DNA of 43,511 bases, from NCBI GenBank assembly GCA_007132725.1, contig SLOD01000111.1, positions 1 through 43,511 on the forward strand. Reading direction: 5' to 3'. This document shows positions 7,866 to 18,348 of the stretch, one piece after another (position 1 is the stretch's first letter; each line of letters starts with the position of its first letter). The notes beneath the pieces were generated by a model. The model saw only the letters and a program-made list of their open reading frames with translations, ran no database searches and was not told the origin of the DNA. The position numbers were made by a program, and so were the translations under genes. This DNA is from Candidatus Sumerlaeota bacterium. Its GTDB lineage: Bacteria > UBP6 > UBA1177.

Positions 7866-8761
7866 AAAAAGAACTTATCGAAAGAACATTTGCCTGGATA
7901 TTTATTGTTTCAATACCCGTAACAGCGGTTTTCTGGCTTTTTCTAAGTGACACAAGAGGTGTTGATGAGGACACTGAACGGAGCTTCGCCGAAATAGTCA
8001 ACAGATACCACAATGAAGGGGATGTGGTTTTTCCTGAAGTTGACTGGGATCTCGGCTTTTTGAAACATCTTGACCACGGCATAACGAATGTTCTTTTAAC
8101 ATTAAAAGAAAGTGGTCCGGACGACATCAGGCTTTTCAGAGACGATGGTGCAAAAATATTTTTTCTGCTTAAAAATAGAAAAAGCTGGGGAAAGCTGAAG
8201 GAAAGGTTGTCAATAGATGAGTATGAAAAGCGGGAAGCAGGAAAAGGAGTGGTTGTTATAGTTCCGCCTAAAGAAGATTCGCTACACAAAAAACTGATCT
8301 TTTCAAGAGATGTTCATAAAGCTTCCGAAGTTTTTTTCAGTAAAGGAGAAGATAAAAAACCATGCAGTTTGGTCAGCAGAAGATGGAGATGCAGCAAGCA
8401 CAGGTGGAACCATGTAGGATATACAAGAGCTGTCGTAAACAAAAGACCTCAGCAGGTTGTGTGGGCACATCCAAGAACGGGGGAGAATCTCCACATTATT
8501 TTTGATATTCCGGAAAATTCTTCCACAATTAACCTTAATACAGCGATGCTGGAAAGAGCTGTCAGATCAAGAAACAGATCTCCTGTTAAAGTTACAGTGA
8601 TAATTGACGAAAACAAAGTGCTTGAATATACTAACAGAAGCGTGAGGGATGTCTATCAAAATAAAATAGATGTTCCTGAAGGGGCGGAAAGATTGGAGCT
8701 TAGGTTTAAAACAAGAGATGACGGACAGCGTCACTTTATTTTTAACGGGTACATAGAATAA
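7862..8761 (+). CDS. Conserved hypothetical protein with N-terminal TM segment
   Basis: 299 aa ORF overlapping nadC by ATGA; N-terminal hydrophobic segment TFAWIFIVSIPVTAVFWLFL. Confidence 0.75.
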   Translation: MKKELIERTFAWIFIVSIPVTAVFWLFLSDTRGVDEDTERSFAEIVNRYHNEGDVVFPEVDWDLGFLKHLDHGITNVLLTLKESGPDDIRLFRDDGAKIFFLLKNRKSWGKLKERLSIDEYEKREAGKGVVVIVPPKEDSLHKKLIFSRDVHKASEVFFSKGEDKKPCSLVSRRWRCSKHRWNHVGYTRAVVNKRPQQVVWAHPRTGENLHIIFDIPENSSTINLNTAMLERAVRSRNRSPVKVTVIIDENKVLEYTNRSVRDVYQNKIDVPEGAERLELRFKTRDDGQRHFIFNGYIE

Positions 8762-10425
8762 TGCTGAAACTTAATAAGTTTGAAAAACTGGATTTTATTT
8801 TAGCCGGGTTGATCGGGCTTGTCATTTTGCTTTTCATATTTAATACCTCCCATCTGATCGGATTTGTTAGAGATGAAGGTTTTTATATGAGAGCCGCCTC
8901 GTTGAAAGCTGACTGGTTTGAATCAATAGAAGAGAGTTTTCTTAAAGGAAACTTTATAGAACCTTTCAGAAAAGAAAACATTGATAAATATTTCAGGTAC
9001 AACAGAGAACATCCTACTTTGATGAAAAATCTTTTCGGATTTTCTCAATATCTTTTGTATCGTAAGCTTGGATGGCTTTCTTTTGCAGGCTCCGCCAGAT
9101 TTGTTGCAGCTCTTTTTGCCATGCTCACAGCTATGATGATCTATCTGTTTGGATTAATGTTTTTTAATAGATTTACTGCGGTTACATCATCGCTGATGTT
9201 TTTTATGATGCCTCACATATTTTTTCATTCTCATCTGGTTTGTTTTGATGTTCCGATACTGTTTTTCTGGACAGGAACTTTTGTGCTTTATGCTCTTTAT
9301 CTGAACAACAGGAGTTTGAAACTGGCTGTTGCCACAGCAGTTTTTTTCGGGCTAGGAATGGCTGTAAAGCATAATGTTTTTTTTATACCGGTCACTATCG
9401 CTCCGCTCTGGTTTGTCATGCACATCATTAAATATAGAAAAGATCCTGAATCTGCAGGGATAAAGGGTTTTTTTAAGTCAATTCCGATCGTATTCTGGCT
9501 CTTTATCTTTGTTTCAATTCCGGTCTATTTTTTACAGTGGCCATGGATATGGTATGATACTGTTGACCGGTTTATGTGGTATTTTAACTTTCATGCAAGA
9601 CATGTGAACTATACAAATTACTATTTTGGGCAGGAATTGGCAACAGCTCCTTTTCCTATATCTTTCCCCTGGGGAATGACACTTTTCACTACGCCGGTCA
9701 TTCACTTGATATTTTTCATTGCGGGAATTTACTTTTTTGTGGAAAGAACAGTAAAAGAAAAAAACTGGCACTCAAAAGAAATCTACATCTCTCTGATTAT
9801 CGGATCTCTGTTCCCCATAGCTTTGATTTCTCATCCATCTGTTGTTATCTTCGGAGGAATAAAACACTGGTTTACAGGATATCCTCTGATGATGACCGCT
9901 GGGGTGTTTGTCGTCTACAGAGGGCTGTCCATACTGTTTGACAGGTTCGGCAGAAAAAAAGTTTTGATAATAAATTCAGCTTTTTTTATTGTTGCGGCAA
10001 TGGCACTTGTTCCCCTTAATGTTAAGTTTTCAATGCGGGGAGCGGCTTTCTTTAACAAGCTCATAGGAGGAGCACAAGGGGCCGCTGAACTGAGAATGCA
10101 AAGAAACTTCTGGGGCTATGATATTCTTGACCTTGTGCCCGAGTTGAACCGTGTCGCTCCGAGAGGTTCTGTTGTATATGTCATGGGAGGATATGAAGGT
10201 TTAAACTGGAATTCCTTTCAATATTTAAAAAGAGAAGGTATAATACGCGAAGACATAAGAGGGACAAACAGCTTGGAGAACGCTGATTTTGCTTTTTTCT
10301 TTTATGAAAAACAGAATGAACACATATTAAATGAGATAGGGATGGAATTTAAAACCCTCAGACCGCTTGCTGTTACAGAGACAGACTCAGTTTTTTATTC
10401 AGCACTTTTCAGGAGGGAGAAATGA
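8761..10425 (+). CDS. Multi-pass membrane glycosyltransferase, GT39/PMT (ArnT)-like
   Basis: 554 aa, many TM segments; DEGFYMRAA near the N-terminus and a REHPTLMKNLFG segment fit the GT-C/PMT architecture. Confidence 0.7.
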   Translation: MLKLNKFEKLDFILAGLIGLVILLFIFNTSHLIGFVRDEGFYMRAASLKADWFESIEESFLKGNFIEPFRKENIDKYFRYNREHPTLMKNLFGFSQYLLYRKLGWLSFAGSARFVAALFAMLTAMMIYLFGLMFFNRFTAVTSSLMFFMMPHIFFHSHLVCFDVPILFFWTGTFVLYALYLNNRSLKLAVATAVFFGLGMAVKHNVFFIPVTIAPLWFVMHIIKYRKDPESAGIKGFFKSIPIVFWLFIFVSIPVYFLQWPWIWYDTVDRFMWYFNFHARHVNYTNYYFGQELATAPFPISFPWGMTLFTTPVIHLIFFIAGIYFFVERTVKEKNWHSKEIYISLIIGSLFPIALISHPSVVIFGGIKHWFTGYPLMMTAGVFVVYRGLSILFDRFGRKKVLIINSAFFIVAAMALVPLNVKFSMRGAAFFNKLIGGAQGAAELRMQRNFWGYDILDLVPELNRVAPRGSVVYVMGGYEGLNWNSFQYLKREGIIREDIRGTNSLENADFAFFFYEKQNEHILNEIGMEFKTLRPLAVTETDSVFYSALFRREK

Positions 10426-11519
10426 CATATCTTTTTTCCAACCCTCAAATTAAAAAATGGAAAACCATGTTTTTTCTTTCTTTCCTTTTCAACATCATTC
10501 TCATAACAACGTTTGTGTTAAGGGAGTGTGAAGTTGAAAGAGAGCAGAAGTATGTTGAGGGGGTTGAGAATGGGGCTGATATTGCAGGAGAAAAAAAGAG
10601 CGGTGATGAAAAACCCCTCTCTGTGGTACATATGGACGATGTTTCAGGCGAAAGAGCTTTAAAAGTTGGAGATATAATAGTTCAGTCCATAACAGTTGTA
10701 GATAATTTTTACAGTGCTTTTAATCGAAGTGAAGATGTTGAAAAAGTTGCTGAAAAACTTGAAATACCATCTCTGGCCGATCTGTTGGGGGCACATTTGG
10801 CACGACTTCTTGTGTGGGATTTAAAACTAAGGAACGATGTTAGAAAAGGAGACACATGTGTCTATGCTTTCAGAGTTATCCCTGAAGATGAAAGAAGGGA
10901 AAGAGATGACCTGCCCGATCTTATAGAGATCGTAGCTTTGAACTACCATTCTAAAAAGCTCGGAAAAGACATAAAAATATTCAACTTTACCCCAAATTCA
11001 TCCCGTTTTTCAGCATTTTACTATGAAACAGGTGTGATGGTGGAAAAAAAGATCTATCCTATAGCTCCCATAAAAGGATATATACAGGTTACAAGTAAGA
11101 TAGCAGATAGAGCCCCGCGTCATGATGGCATTGACTTTAAGGCACCTGTTGGCACACCGGTTTTTTCAACTGTTGACGGAACCGTTTCCAGAACGAACTG
11201 GATGACCCGTTACAACGGCTACTGTATAGAGATAAAAGAGAAAGACAAACCGTTTACTTACAAGTATCTTCACCTGAGCGATGTTCTGGTAAAGCCAGGT
11301 CAAAAAGTGAGAGCCGGAGATCACATTGCCAACTCAGGGAACACCGGCAAAACTACAGCTCCTCACCTCCACTATCAAATAAACATAGGGCAAAGAGGCG
11401 ATGTAATAAACCCTTTTGAGCATCATCAGGTGAAAAGTGTAAAGCTTGAAGGGGAAGATATGGGTAGTTTCAGAGAGAAAATTGCTGAAATTGAATCAAT
11501 GATTGCGTCTAAAAGATGA
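10422..11519 (+). CDS. M23-family peptidoglycan endopeptidase
   Basis: APRHDGIDFKAPVGTPVFSTVDGTVSR...GYCIEIK...YLHLSD...ANSGNTGKTTAPHLHYQI (HxxxD and HxH motifs); N-terminal TM anchor. Confidence 0.92.
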   Translation: MTYLFSNPQIKKWKTMFFLSFLFNIILITTFVLRECEVEREQKYVEGVENGADIAGEKKSGDEKPLSVVHMDDVSGERALKVGDIIVQSITVVDNFYSAFNRSEDVEKVAEKLEIPSLADLLGAHLARLLVWDLKLRNDVRKGDTCVYAFRVIPEDERRERDDLPDLIEIVALNYHSKKLGKDIKIFNFTPNSSRFSAFYYETGVMVEKKIYPIAPIKGYIQVTSKIADRAPRHDGIDFKAPVGTPVFSTVDGTVSRTNWMTRYNGYCIEIKEKDKPFTYKYLHLSDVLVKPGQKVRAGDHIANSGNTGKTTAPHLHYQINIGQRGDVINPFEHHQVKSVKLEGEDMGSFREKIAEIESMIASKR

Positions 11520-11577
11520 AATAGTCGGAGTTTTATGGTGATTAGCTGTGATACTACCAAATATATGTGATAAAAAT

Positions 11578-11606
11578 TTGACAAAATGTGTTATGCTTTA
11601 TATCCT
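11578..11606 (+). promoter_or_regulatory. Putative sigma70-like promoter upstream of the giant coiled-coil gene
   Basis: TTGACA (11578-11583), 17-nt spacer, TATCCT (11601-11606). Confidence 0.4.
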
Positions 11607-11686
11607 AACCAAGCGTAACATGTTCAAGGCGTTGTTTGTTAGGTATGTATAGAAAATTTAATATAGTCTTCTGACAGGAGGGTCCA

Positions 11687-14600
11687 GTGAGAAGGATCAG
11701 TAGCTTTTTCGTAGTATTATCAATTTTTCTGTTTTGTTTTTCTGTTTTAGCGGAAAGCAGAGTCGTAGTAATGCCGGTAATTGGACGGACAAATCCTGAA
11801 CAAAGGCTTGCGGAAGATGTCAGTAGAAACATTGCTCTGTTATTTAACACAATAAGAGGAGCTGACATTGTCGGGGAAAGAGATATTCTGTCCGGAGCGG
11901 AACTTAGAAGACTGGCAAACTGCGGGCATGATACGAGGTGTGTTCTCGGGTTGGCAACAGGAAAAGATGTTGACTACATTATTATTTCCGCCATCAGGAT
12001 TGACAGGGGGGAAATGCGGATGGCGGTCACCCTTTTTGATGGCAGAGGAGGCCAGGTTGACAGAAGGATGATCACCGCCCCATCCGGCAGTGACTCAGAA
12101 GACCTTGCTGCAGACAAAATAGGTGTTGTAAGAGCACTGGTTTCTAACCTTCCTTCAGGCAGAGGCCCTTCTCGAGCTGCCGCTCCATCAAGAGCCAGAC
12201 TTTTCTCATATACTGATGTTAAAAATGAGATTACCAAAGGTTTCGAAGCTTACAATAGAGGTAACTATGCCGAAGCTGCGGAAATTTTCAACAGGGCCGG
12301 CAATGAGATGAACTGCAACTGCTCTCAAAATGATGTCGGCAAAGCATTGTTTGCAGATGTAGACCGTATAACTAAAGGGCTGCAAAGAGCTGATGAACAA
12401 GTTTCCTCAGGAGATTTCAGGAATGCTTTGAGGACTCTTGAAGCTGTAAGAAAACTTGATGAAAATGTCAGGGAACAGGGTTTCAGGAACATGGTCTATA
12501 AAAAAGACAGAATTGTGCGTCACAGATACCTTATGCCTAATCCTGAAGATGCCCGTACTGTTGAAAACATTAACAAGCAGTTTCAAACAAGAATAGATGA
12601 AGTCAGAAAATGGAGGGCCAAGCAGTTCGCAGAGATAGATCAACAGGTGAATAACAGCATCAGAGAAAGAGACAATAAGATCGCAGAACTTAAAAAAGAT
12701 GAAAAAGCTCTCCAAAAAGAATTAAGAGATGCCGAGGTTGCTGTCAAAAAGCAAGTTCAGGAACTTAGATATAAATGGGATAAAGAAGATGAAGTTCTGG
12801 AGCAGGAGATAGTTCAACTGGAAAGCCAGATAACCATGATCGATCAGAGAGAGAGAGGTGTTATTAAAGTTTCTACCCAAAAAAGAGATGAGGCAAGAAA
12901 AAAAGAACTGTCAGAAAACGACAGAGAGTACGAAGAGTGGAGAAAGGCACATCAGAAAGAAAAGGATGATTACTATGCCGCACAGAAGAAAGCTGAAAAA
13001 GATGGGGCGGAAGCTACAGCAAAAACAATTAAAGAGCTTCAGCAAAGGAAAAGTGAGATTGAAAAGAAAAACAGGGAGCTCGATTCACAGCTCCAGAAAA
13101 TGATAGAAGCTTTTGATAGAGCCGAAAGAAAAATGGAATCCGAAGCGGTTGCTTTAAGAATGAAAGGAGAGGATGAAGATAGACGATATAGTGTCCAGGT
13201 TGAAAAAGAATATCAGAAAAAGTTTGATGAGCTTAATAAAAGACTTGCTGAATATGACGAAAAAGAGTCGAAAATGTTGAGAGAGCTTGAAAAGTTCGAT
13301 CGGGACATTGAAGAGTTTATGATGAAAAAAGCAAATGAAATGGGAAAAATTCAGGAGTCTTTGGAAAATACCCGCACGAAAATAGAAGCCAAGTACGCCA
13401 AAACAAAAGAACATGGTCAGATAAAAGTTGAAAAAGATTATGAAAGCATTTTAAACAAGCTGGTTGGTCAGAAAAATAAACTTGAAGAAGCTGTAAGCAG
13501 ACATCAGGACCAGACTGAAATTCTCAGAGCAAAAAAAGAGGAAGAGCTTATAAAAGCTCATGAGGCGGAACTTCGGGCCATTGATAAAAAGTTGTTCCAG
13601 ATAGAAGATTCGCTCGCTAAGCTGGAACAGGGATATGAACAGAAGCTTGCAAGAATTCAGGATGCGATGGCAAGAACTGTGGATGATGAAGAAAATCAAA
13701 AGATCAAAAGAGAGAATGAGATCAGAGCAAGAGGAGAAAAGCTTCAAAATCAAATAATTGCTATTGAAGAGAAGATTGCAAATGATCAGATAAGATTTGA
13801 AGAAGTCAAGGTTAAGATCGAGCTCGATCATGCCAGGAAAGTTGCTCAGGTTGAAGATAGAATATTGAGAGAGGAAAACAAAAAACTTGAAGCAAGCGAA
13901 AACTTCAGAATGAACTGGGGCGATTATGTGGGCAAAGAGATAGATAAACTTGTTGCCGAAGAAAATAAAGTGAGGTCACAGATAGAAAGTTTGAGTTCTA
14001 AAATGTTGGAGGTTGAAGGTGCTTTTGAACGGAAAAAAATAGAAGAACTCAATAAACTTGATGTTAAACTTGCAGGAATTGAAGGTGAGTACGACAAAAA
14101 ACTTCTTGAAGTTGAAAGTGATGTTAAGAAAGAGGCTGCAAAAGCCAGAACCGAAGCAATGAAAAAACTTGAGGCTTTTGCTGCTGAAGATGCAAAAATT
14201 GAAGAGAAGTTCGCCAAAAGACTTAATGAACTTGAGAAAGAGGAACAGAAGATAATAGCTTCTTTCGATAAAAGAATTGCAAAGATTCAAAAGCAGATCG
14301 ATGCTGTAGACAGAGAATATGATAAAAAGATGGCACCGTTCAGTCTTGATTCTATCATGGATAAAATGAATCAGGAAGTAGCTGAGCTGGAAAATGCCAA
14401 GATCGAAGAAATAAACAAAATGCAGGAACTTCTTCATGCTATTGCTCAGGCAAAAGCATCTGCTGTTCAGGAGTTTGAAGATAAGAAAGAAAAGCATAAG
14501 GACAACAAAGCGGAACTTGCTAAACTTGAAAGAGAGCATAATGCCGCTATCAGAAAGATGGAAATAGATGAACAGTCCGCCCAAAGAAAAATAAAATTTA

Positions 14601-16837
14601 CAGAAAGTTCTTATGATAGGAAAATAAAGTTTGAAAAAAGCAAGTACGAAAGAGAAATTTCTAAGAATAAAGAACAGCTTGCAAGGCTTGAAAGGGAAAA
14701 AGATGTAGAGCTTATAAATGTCAATAGAGAACTTGCTAAGGTAAACAAAGAGAAAGATGCCGCTGTTTCTGCACATCAGAAAAAGATGCAGGGTGAGATA
14801 GCTGCCCATAAAAAAACAATGGCAGCAAGAGCATCTGAAGCTAAGAAAATAGCAACAGCCGGAGATAACAATCAGAAAGCTATCCTTGCAAGTGTAGGAA
14901 AGAGAAAATCTGCTGTTGAAGCAGAAAAAGCCAAAGAGATCAAGTCTCTCAACGCACAGAAAAAAGCGGTTGAGGCAAAATATAAAACAGAGGCTGACAG
15001 AGAAAAGGGGAAAATAAACACTCAAATTGCCGGATTGAACAAAAGACTTAAAGAAATAGCATCCTCCATAAAAGCTTGGGAAAAAAGAATGGATGTAGTT
15101 GATGAAGTCAAGCTTAAAGAGGCTCTCGCAGCTTTTGAAAAAGGCATTGCAAAACTTAATGCGGAGAAAGCGGCTCTTGAAAAAGGGAGAAAAGTGAAAA
15201 TTGCTGAAATAACAGCTAAAAACAAACAGGTCATAGCTAAACTTGAGGCGGAGAAGACTCAGTTAGAAAAGCAGGTGGCTGGAATAGATGCCGAGGTCGC
15301 TGCCGAACATAAAAAGATTTCAGCAAAGTTTAACGAAATAAGGAATAAAATGAGAGCTGATATTGCCGCTTTAGAAAAAGAGAAAGTTGCCAATGAAAAT
15401 GAATTGAAGAAAAACATGACGGCTCTTACCAGAGAAAGGGCAATGAAAGAAAACGGTTTCCAGAAAGTTCTTACAGCGGAACTTGCAAAGATATCAAAAG
15501 AAAGAGAAGCTGAATTGAAAAAGCTTCAGGGTGAGTTGAGTAAAGTTTCCAAGGAACTTGATGTCCATGAGAAATCTCATGAAAAATTTGTCCAGTCGGC
15601 AATTCAAAAAATTGATGAAGATTTTGAAAAGCAGCTTAATGATCTTGATATGAAGCTTGTTGCTGAAAATCAGAGAATACAGGAAGAAATTAAAAATTTC
15701 ACTGCAACCAAAAATAAAGAAAAAGCCGCTTTCCAGAAACAACTGAAGGCTTTTCAAATTGAAAAGGCAAAGTTCAGAGCTAGAATTGATAAAGATATTG
15801 AGGCCGCTCAGAGAGAACGGGATAAAAAAATGCAGGAGAGAAGAGCTCAAAGAGACAAGGAAGCTCAGAATGTTGAAATTCAAAGAAAGCAGAGACTGGC
15901 CGCTTTTGAAAAACAGACACAGGGATTGAAAAATCAGCTTGCTGCAAATATGAAACAAATTGAAAATATAGAAAATCAGATAGAAAAAACCAATAGTGCA
16001 TGGTCGGCGAGACTTGAAAAAATGCAGGCAAACCACCATACAGACTCAAGAAAAAGGGAAGCTCTCTGGCAAAAGCAGGCTGAAGCAAGAGCTGCGGCAC
16101 ATGAAAAAGCAAGGCAGGCTATTATTGATAGGTATGATAATATGGTTGTTAAAGAAAGAGAAGCCAGGGAAAAACAGAGAGCTCAAATGGAAAGTCAAAG
16201 AGATAAACTGCTTGCTGAAAGAGAAAAAAGAAAAGAGTCCAGACAGAACATCCTTGAGAAAGAAAGGGTTAAATGGATGAAACAGAGAGAAGCTTTCGAA
16301 ATAAAGATACTTAAAATAAGGGAAGCTTACCAGCAAATGGAAGTGCAAAGAACTCCTCTTGCAGAAAAAGACAGGGAAACTGCAAAAATTAGAAGAGCTG
16401 AAGTTGAAAAGAAATATAAAGAAAGAATTGAAAACATTAATGAAGCAATGTTCAAGCAGATACAGTCAAGGTTTAAAAAAGACTTTAACGAGGAAGCTTC
16501 AAGAGACAATCAGTTGACCGAGACTACCAACAAGATAGATTCCATGATCGCTGAATGTTACGCAAGACTTGGAATGGATGCTTTAAATAAAAACGATCTT
16601 GCTGCCGCGAGGAAATTCTTTGTAGATGCACTTTATCATGACAAAGAAAGCTCTCTGGCAAAAACAGGGATCAGGTCTATAAGTGAAAAAGCCGCTGCAA
16701 TGTATTGGGAGGCTTATGGGGCTAAAGATTCAAATAAACAGCAGTCCATTAGAATTCTTCAGACACTTATTCGCAGCTTGCTTCCTATGGATGAATATTT
16801 CTTAAAAGCAGGTCAGCTTCTGGACGAATTAAGATAG
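11687..16837 (+). CDS. 1716-aa secreted giant coiled-coil protein with N-terminal CsgG/TolB-like domain and split TPR-like elements
   Basis: GTG start with AGGAGG SD; signal peptide ISSFFVVLSIFLFCFSVLAES; VVVMPVIGR...ADIVGERDI...CVLGLATGKDVDYIIISAIR; ~1300 aa of K/E/A-rich heptad-like sequence; LGMDALNKNDLAAARKFFVDALYHD near the C-terminus. Confidence 0.85.
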   Translation: MRRISSFFVVLSIFLFCFSVLAESRVVVMPVIGRTNPEQRLAEDVSRNIALLFNTIRGADIVGERDILSGAELRRLANCGHDTRCVLGLATGKDVDYIIISAIRIDRGEMRMAVTLFDGRGGQVDRRMITAPSGSDSEDLAADKIGVVRALVSNLPSGRGPSRAAAPSRARLFSYTDVKNEITKGFEAYNRGNYAEAAEIFNRAGNEMNCNCSQNDVGKALFADVDRITKGLQRADEQVSSGDFRNALRTLEAVRKLDENVREQGFRNMVYKKDRIVRHRYLMPNPEDARTVENINKQFQTRIDEVRKWRAKQFAEIDQQVNNSIRERDNKIAELKKDEKALQKELRDAEVAVKKQVQELRYKWDKEDEVLEQEIVQLESQITMIDQRERGVIKVSTQKRDEARKKELSENDREYEEWRKAHQKEKDDYYAAQKKAEKDGAEATAKTIKELQQRKSEIEKKNRELDSQLQKMIEAFDRAERKMESEAVALRMKGEDEDRRYSVQVEKEYQKKFDELNKRLAEYDEKESKMLRELEKFDRDIEEFMMKKANEMGKIQESLENTRTKIEAKYAKTKEHGQIKVEKDYESILNKLVGQKNKLEEAVSRHQDQTEILRAKKEEELIKAHEAELRAIDKKLFQIEDSLAKLEQGYEQKLARIQDAMARTVDDEENQKIKRENEIRARGEKLQNQIIAIEEKIANDQIRFEEVKVKIELDHARKVAQVEDRILREENKKLEASENFRMNWGDYVGKEIDKLVAEENKVRSQIESLSSKMLEVEGAFERKKIEELNKLDVKLAGIEGEYDKKLLEVESDVKKEAAKARTEAMKKLEAFAAEDAKIEEKFAKRLNELEKEEQKIIASFDKRIAKIQKQIDAVDREYDKKMAPFSLDSIMDKMNQEVAELENAKIEEINKMQELLHAIAQAKASAVQEFEDKKEKHKDNKAELAKLEREHNAAIRKMEIDEQSAQRKIKFTESSYDRKIKFEKSKYEREISKNKEQLARLEREKDVELINVNRELAKVNKEKDAAVSAHQKKMQGEIAAHKKTMAARASEAKKIATAGDNNQKAILASVGKRKSAVEAEKAKEIKSLNAQKKAVEAKYKTEADREKGKINTQIAGLNKRLKEIASSIKAWEKRMDVVDEVKLKEALAAFEKGIAKLNAEKAALEKGRKVKIAEITAKNKQVIAKLEAEKTQLEKQVAGIDAEVAAEHKKISAKFNEIRNKMRADIAALEKEKVANENELKKNMTALTRERAMKENGFQKVLTAELAKISKEREAELKKLQGELSKVSKELDVHEKSHEKFVQSAIQKIDEDFEKQLNDLDMKLVAENQRIQEEIKNFTATKNKEKAAFQKQLKAFQIEKAKFRARIDKDIEAAQRERDKKMQERRAQRDKEAQNVEIQRKQRLAAFEKQTQGLKNQLAANMKQIENIENQIEKTNSAWSARLEKMQANHHTDSRKREALWQKQAEARAAAHEKARQAIIDRYDNMVVKEREAREKQRAQMESQRDKLLAEREKRKESRQNILEKERVKWMKQREAFEIKILKIREAYQQMEVQRTPLAEKDRETAKIRRAEVEKKYKERIENINEAMFKQIQSRFKKDFNEEASRDNQLTETTNKIDSMIAECYARLGMDALNKNDLAAARKFFVDALYHDKESSLAKTGIRSISEKAAAMYWEAYGAKDSNKQQSIRILQTLIRSLLPMDEYFLKAGQLLDELR

Positions 16838-16844
16838 ACATAGA

Positions 16845-17699
16845 ATGATCTATAAAGTTTTGTCAAGGGGAGTTGTCGTACTCCCCTTATTTTTTATGAC
16901 TACGGTTTTTAACTTGTCAGCAAGTACAGATTTGGAAAAATACTATGAAATATTTTACTCTGAGCCGGGTGAATATGACAATTGGCTGAGATCAGATAAA
17001 AATGACAGTTTCAAAGATATTTTTATCGCATCATACCGTTTGCCTGAAAAGGGTGTGAGAAAATTTTCCTATGATATGCAGCTAAGAAAGATCAAAAGTT
17101 ACTCAACTGACAAGGAGTATGCTTATGCCTACATAGAGGTAAAAAGGAGAACTTCTTTTGAAATGTTGATATCAGGTATAAAAAAAGGAAAAATAACTAT
17201 AAATGGAGCAGAGAGGGGACAAATTTCAATTGATCAGGAATCGGGGTACACAATAGTTAAAGGTGTTTTTGAGCAGGGAGTTTATTTCTTTTCTATTAAG
17301 ATCAATGAGAGATTTTATGGAATTCCGGTCATCGCTTTATCTAACAGAGAATTGCCATGGTCTGAAAGGAGAGGTTTTAACAGGGCTGCATCAGCAAATG
17401 TCAGTATCGTAAATGTTAATGGAAAGGCATCCGGTTCAGATTATGCGGGACTTTATAAAAGTTTTTGTTTTCCACATATGAATGACAAGGCTGAGAAAAG
17501 AGAAGTCTTTTTCAAGATGGTTAACAGGAAAAAGTTTGACAGGGAGGGAAAAAATTTTCTTATAACAGTCCTTTCAAAATTGCTGTATGATGAAGCAGCT
17601 GAAAACCAACTGAAAAAGATCGGATTTGCTGAAGAACAGATAGTTTGGTGGAGAGAGAATTTTTTAAAAGGAGAGGTTTGTAAATATGATACAGAGTAA
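16845..17699 (+). CDS. Hypothetical secreted protein
   Basis: 284 aa ORF with signal peptide (VLSRGVVVLPLFFMTTVFNLSAS), directly after the coiled-coil gene. Confidence 0.7.
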   Translation: MIYKVLSRGVVVLPLFFMTTVFNLSASTDLEKYYEIFYSEPGEYDNWLRSDKNDSFKDIFIASYRLPEKGVRKFSYDMQLRKIKSYSTDKEYAYAYIEVKRRTSFEMLISGIKKGKITINGAERGQISIDQESGYTIVKGVFEQGVYFFSIKINERFYGIPVIALSNRELPWSERRGFNRAASANVSIVNVNGKASGSDYAGLYKSFCFPHMNDKAEKREVFFKMVNRKKFDREGKNFLITVLSKLLYDEAAENQLKKIGFAEEQIVWWRENFLKGEVCKYDTE

Positions 17700-18348
17700 C
17701 GGGAAGACAAAAATAATTTTAACTGTATTGTTCATTGTGCTTTTTATAAATCTTAAATTTACCTTCTCAAACCGCAATGATTTGAAAAGGATGGAAGAAA
17801 GGACGATTTATGTTGCACAGGAACTTGATAAATTGAAACTTGACATATCTGCTATTGAATCCCGGACGAGTGTTGTCAAAAAAGGGCAACCCGTTCCCCA
17901 TATAGACAGTTCGGTTTTGGTTAACATGCAAAATCGGCTTTCTGAGATGAAGAAGGAAATAGAAACTATTAGAAAAAGGGATGGAGAAAGCCCTGCACTT
18001 GAAGAATACAGAAAAAAAGAGGAGGAGCTTTGGCTGAGCCACTCTGAAAATGTAAAAAAAGCTTGGAGTGTAAGTTTAAATCAAAATTTAATGTCTGCAG
18101 GTTTTGATGAAGTGGAAAGGGAAATGGTGATATCTGACTATGAAGTGGCTCTTGATAGAATAAGAGATGAGCAACTAAGGTGGTACAGAGGAGATATCAC
18201 AGTTGATGACTTGAATTACTCTACAAAGGTGCTGTCACAGGAGTTTTACCATAACATGTCTTATTCTGTCGGAGAAGAGAAAGCTTTAACTGTAATGAAA
18301 ATACTTTTTCCTGATCCGGCAATTAGAAAAAATCTCATTGATGAGTAG
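17686..18348 (+). CDS. Hypothetical membrane-anchored coiled-coil protein
   Basis: 220 aa; N-terminal TM ([18 protein letters not shown]) then heptad-like region; overlaps the previous ORF by 14 nt. Confidence 0.7.
   Translation: MIQSNGKTKIILTVLFIVLFINLKFTFSNRNDLKRMEERTIYVAQELDKLKLDISAIESRTSVVKKGQPVPHIDSSVLVNMQNRLSEMKKEIETIRKRDGESPALEEYRKKEEELWLSHSENVKKAWSVSLNQNLMSAGFDEVEREMVISDYEVALDRIRDEQLRWYRGDITVDDLNYSTKVLSQEFYHNMSYSVGEEKALTVMKILFPDPAIRKNLIDE

Noticed and set aside
13976-15025. 349-aa minus-strand ORF and other long antisense ORFs inside the coiled-coil gene
   Set aside because: F/L/S-rich mirror translations of a K/E-rich coding strand; typical shadow ORFs.
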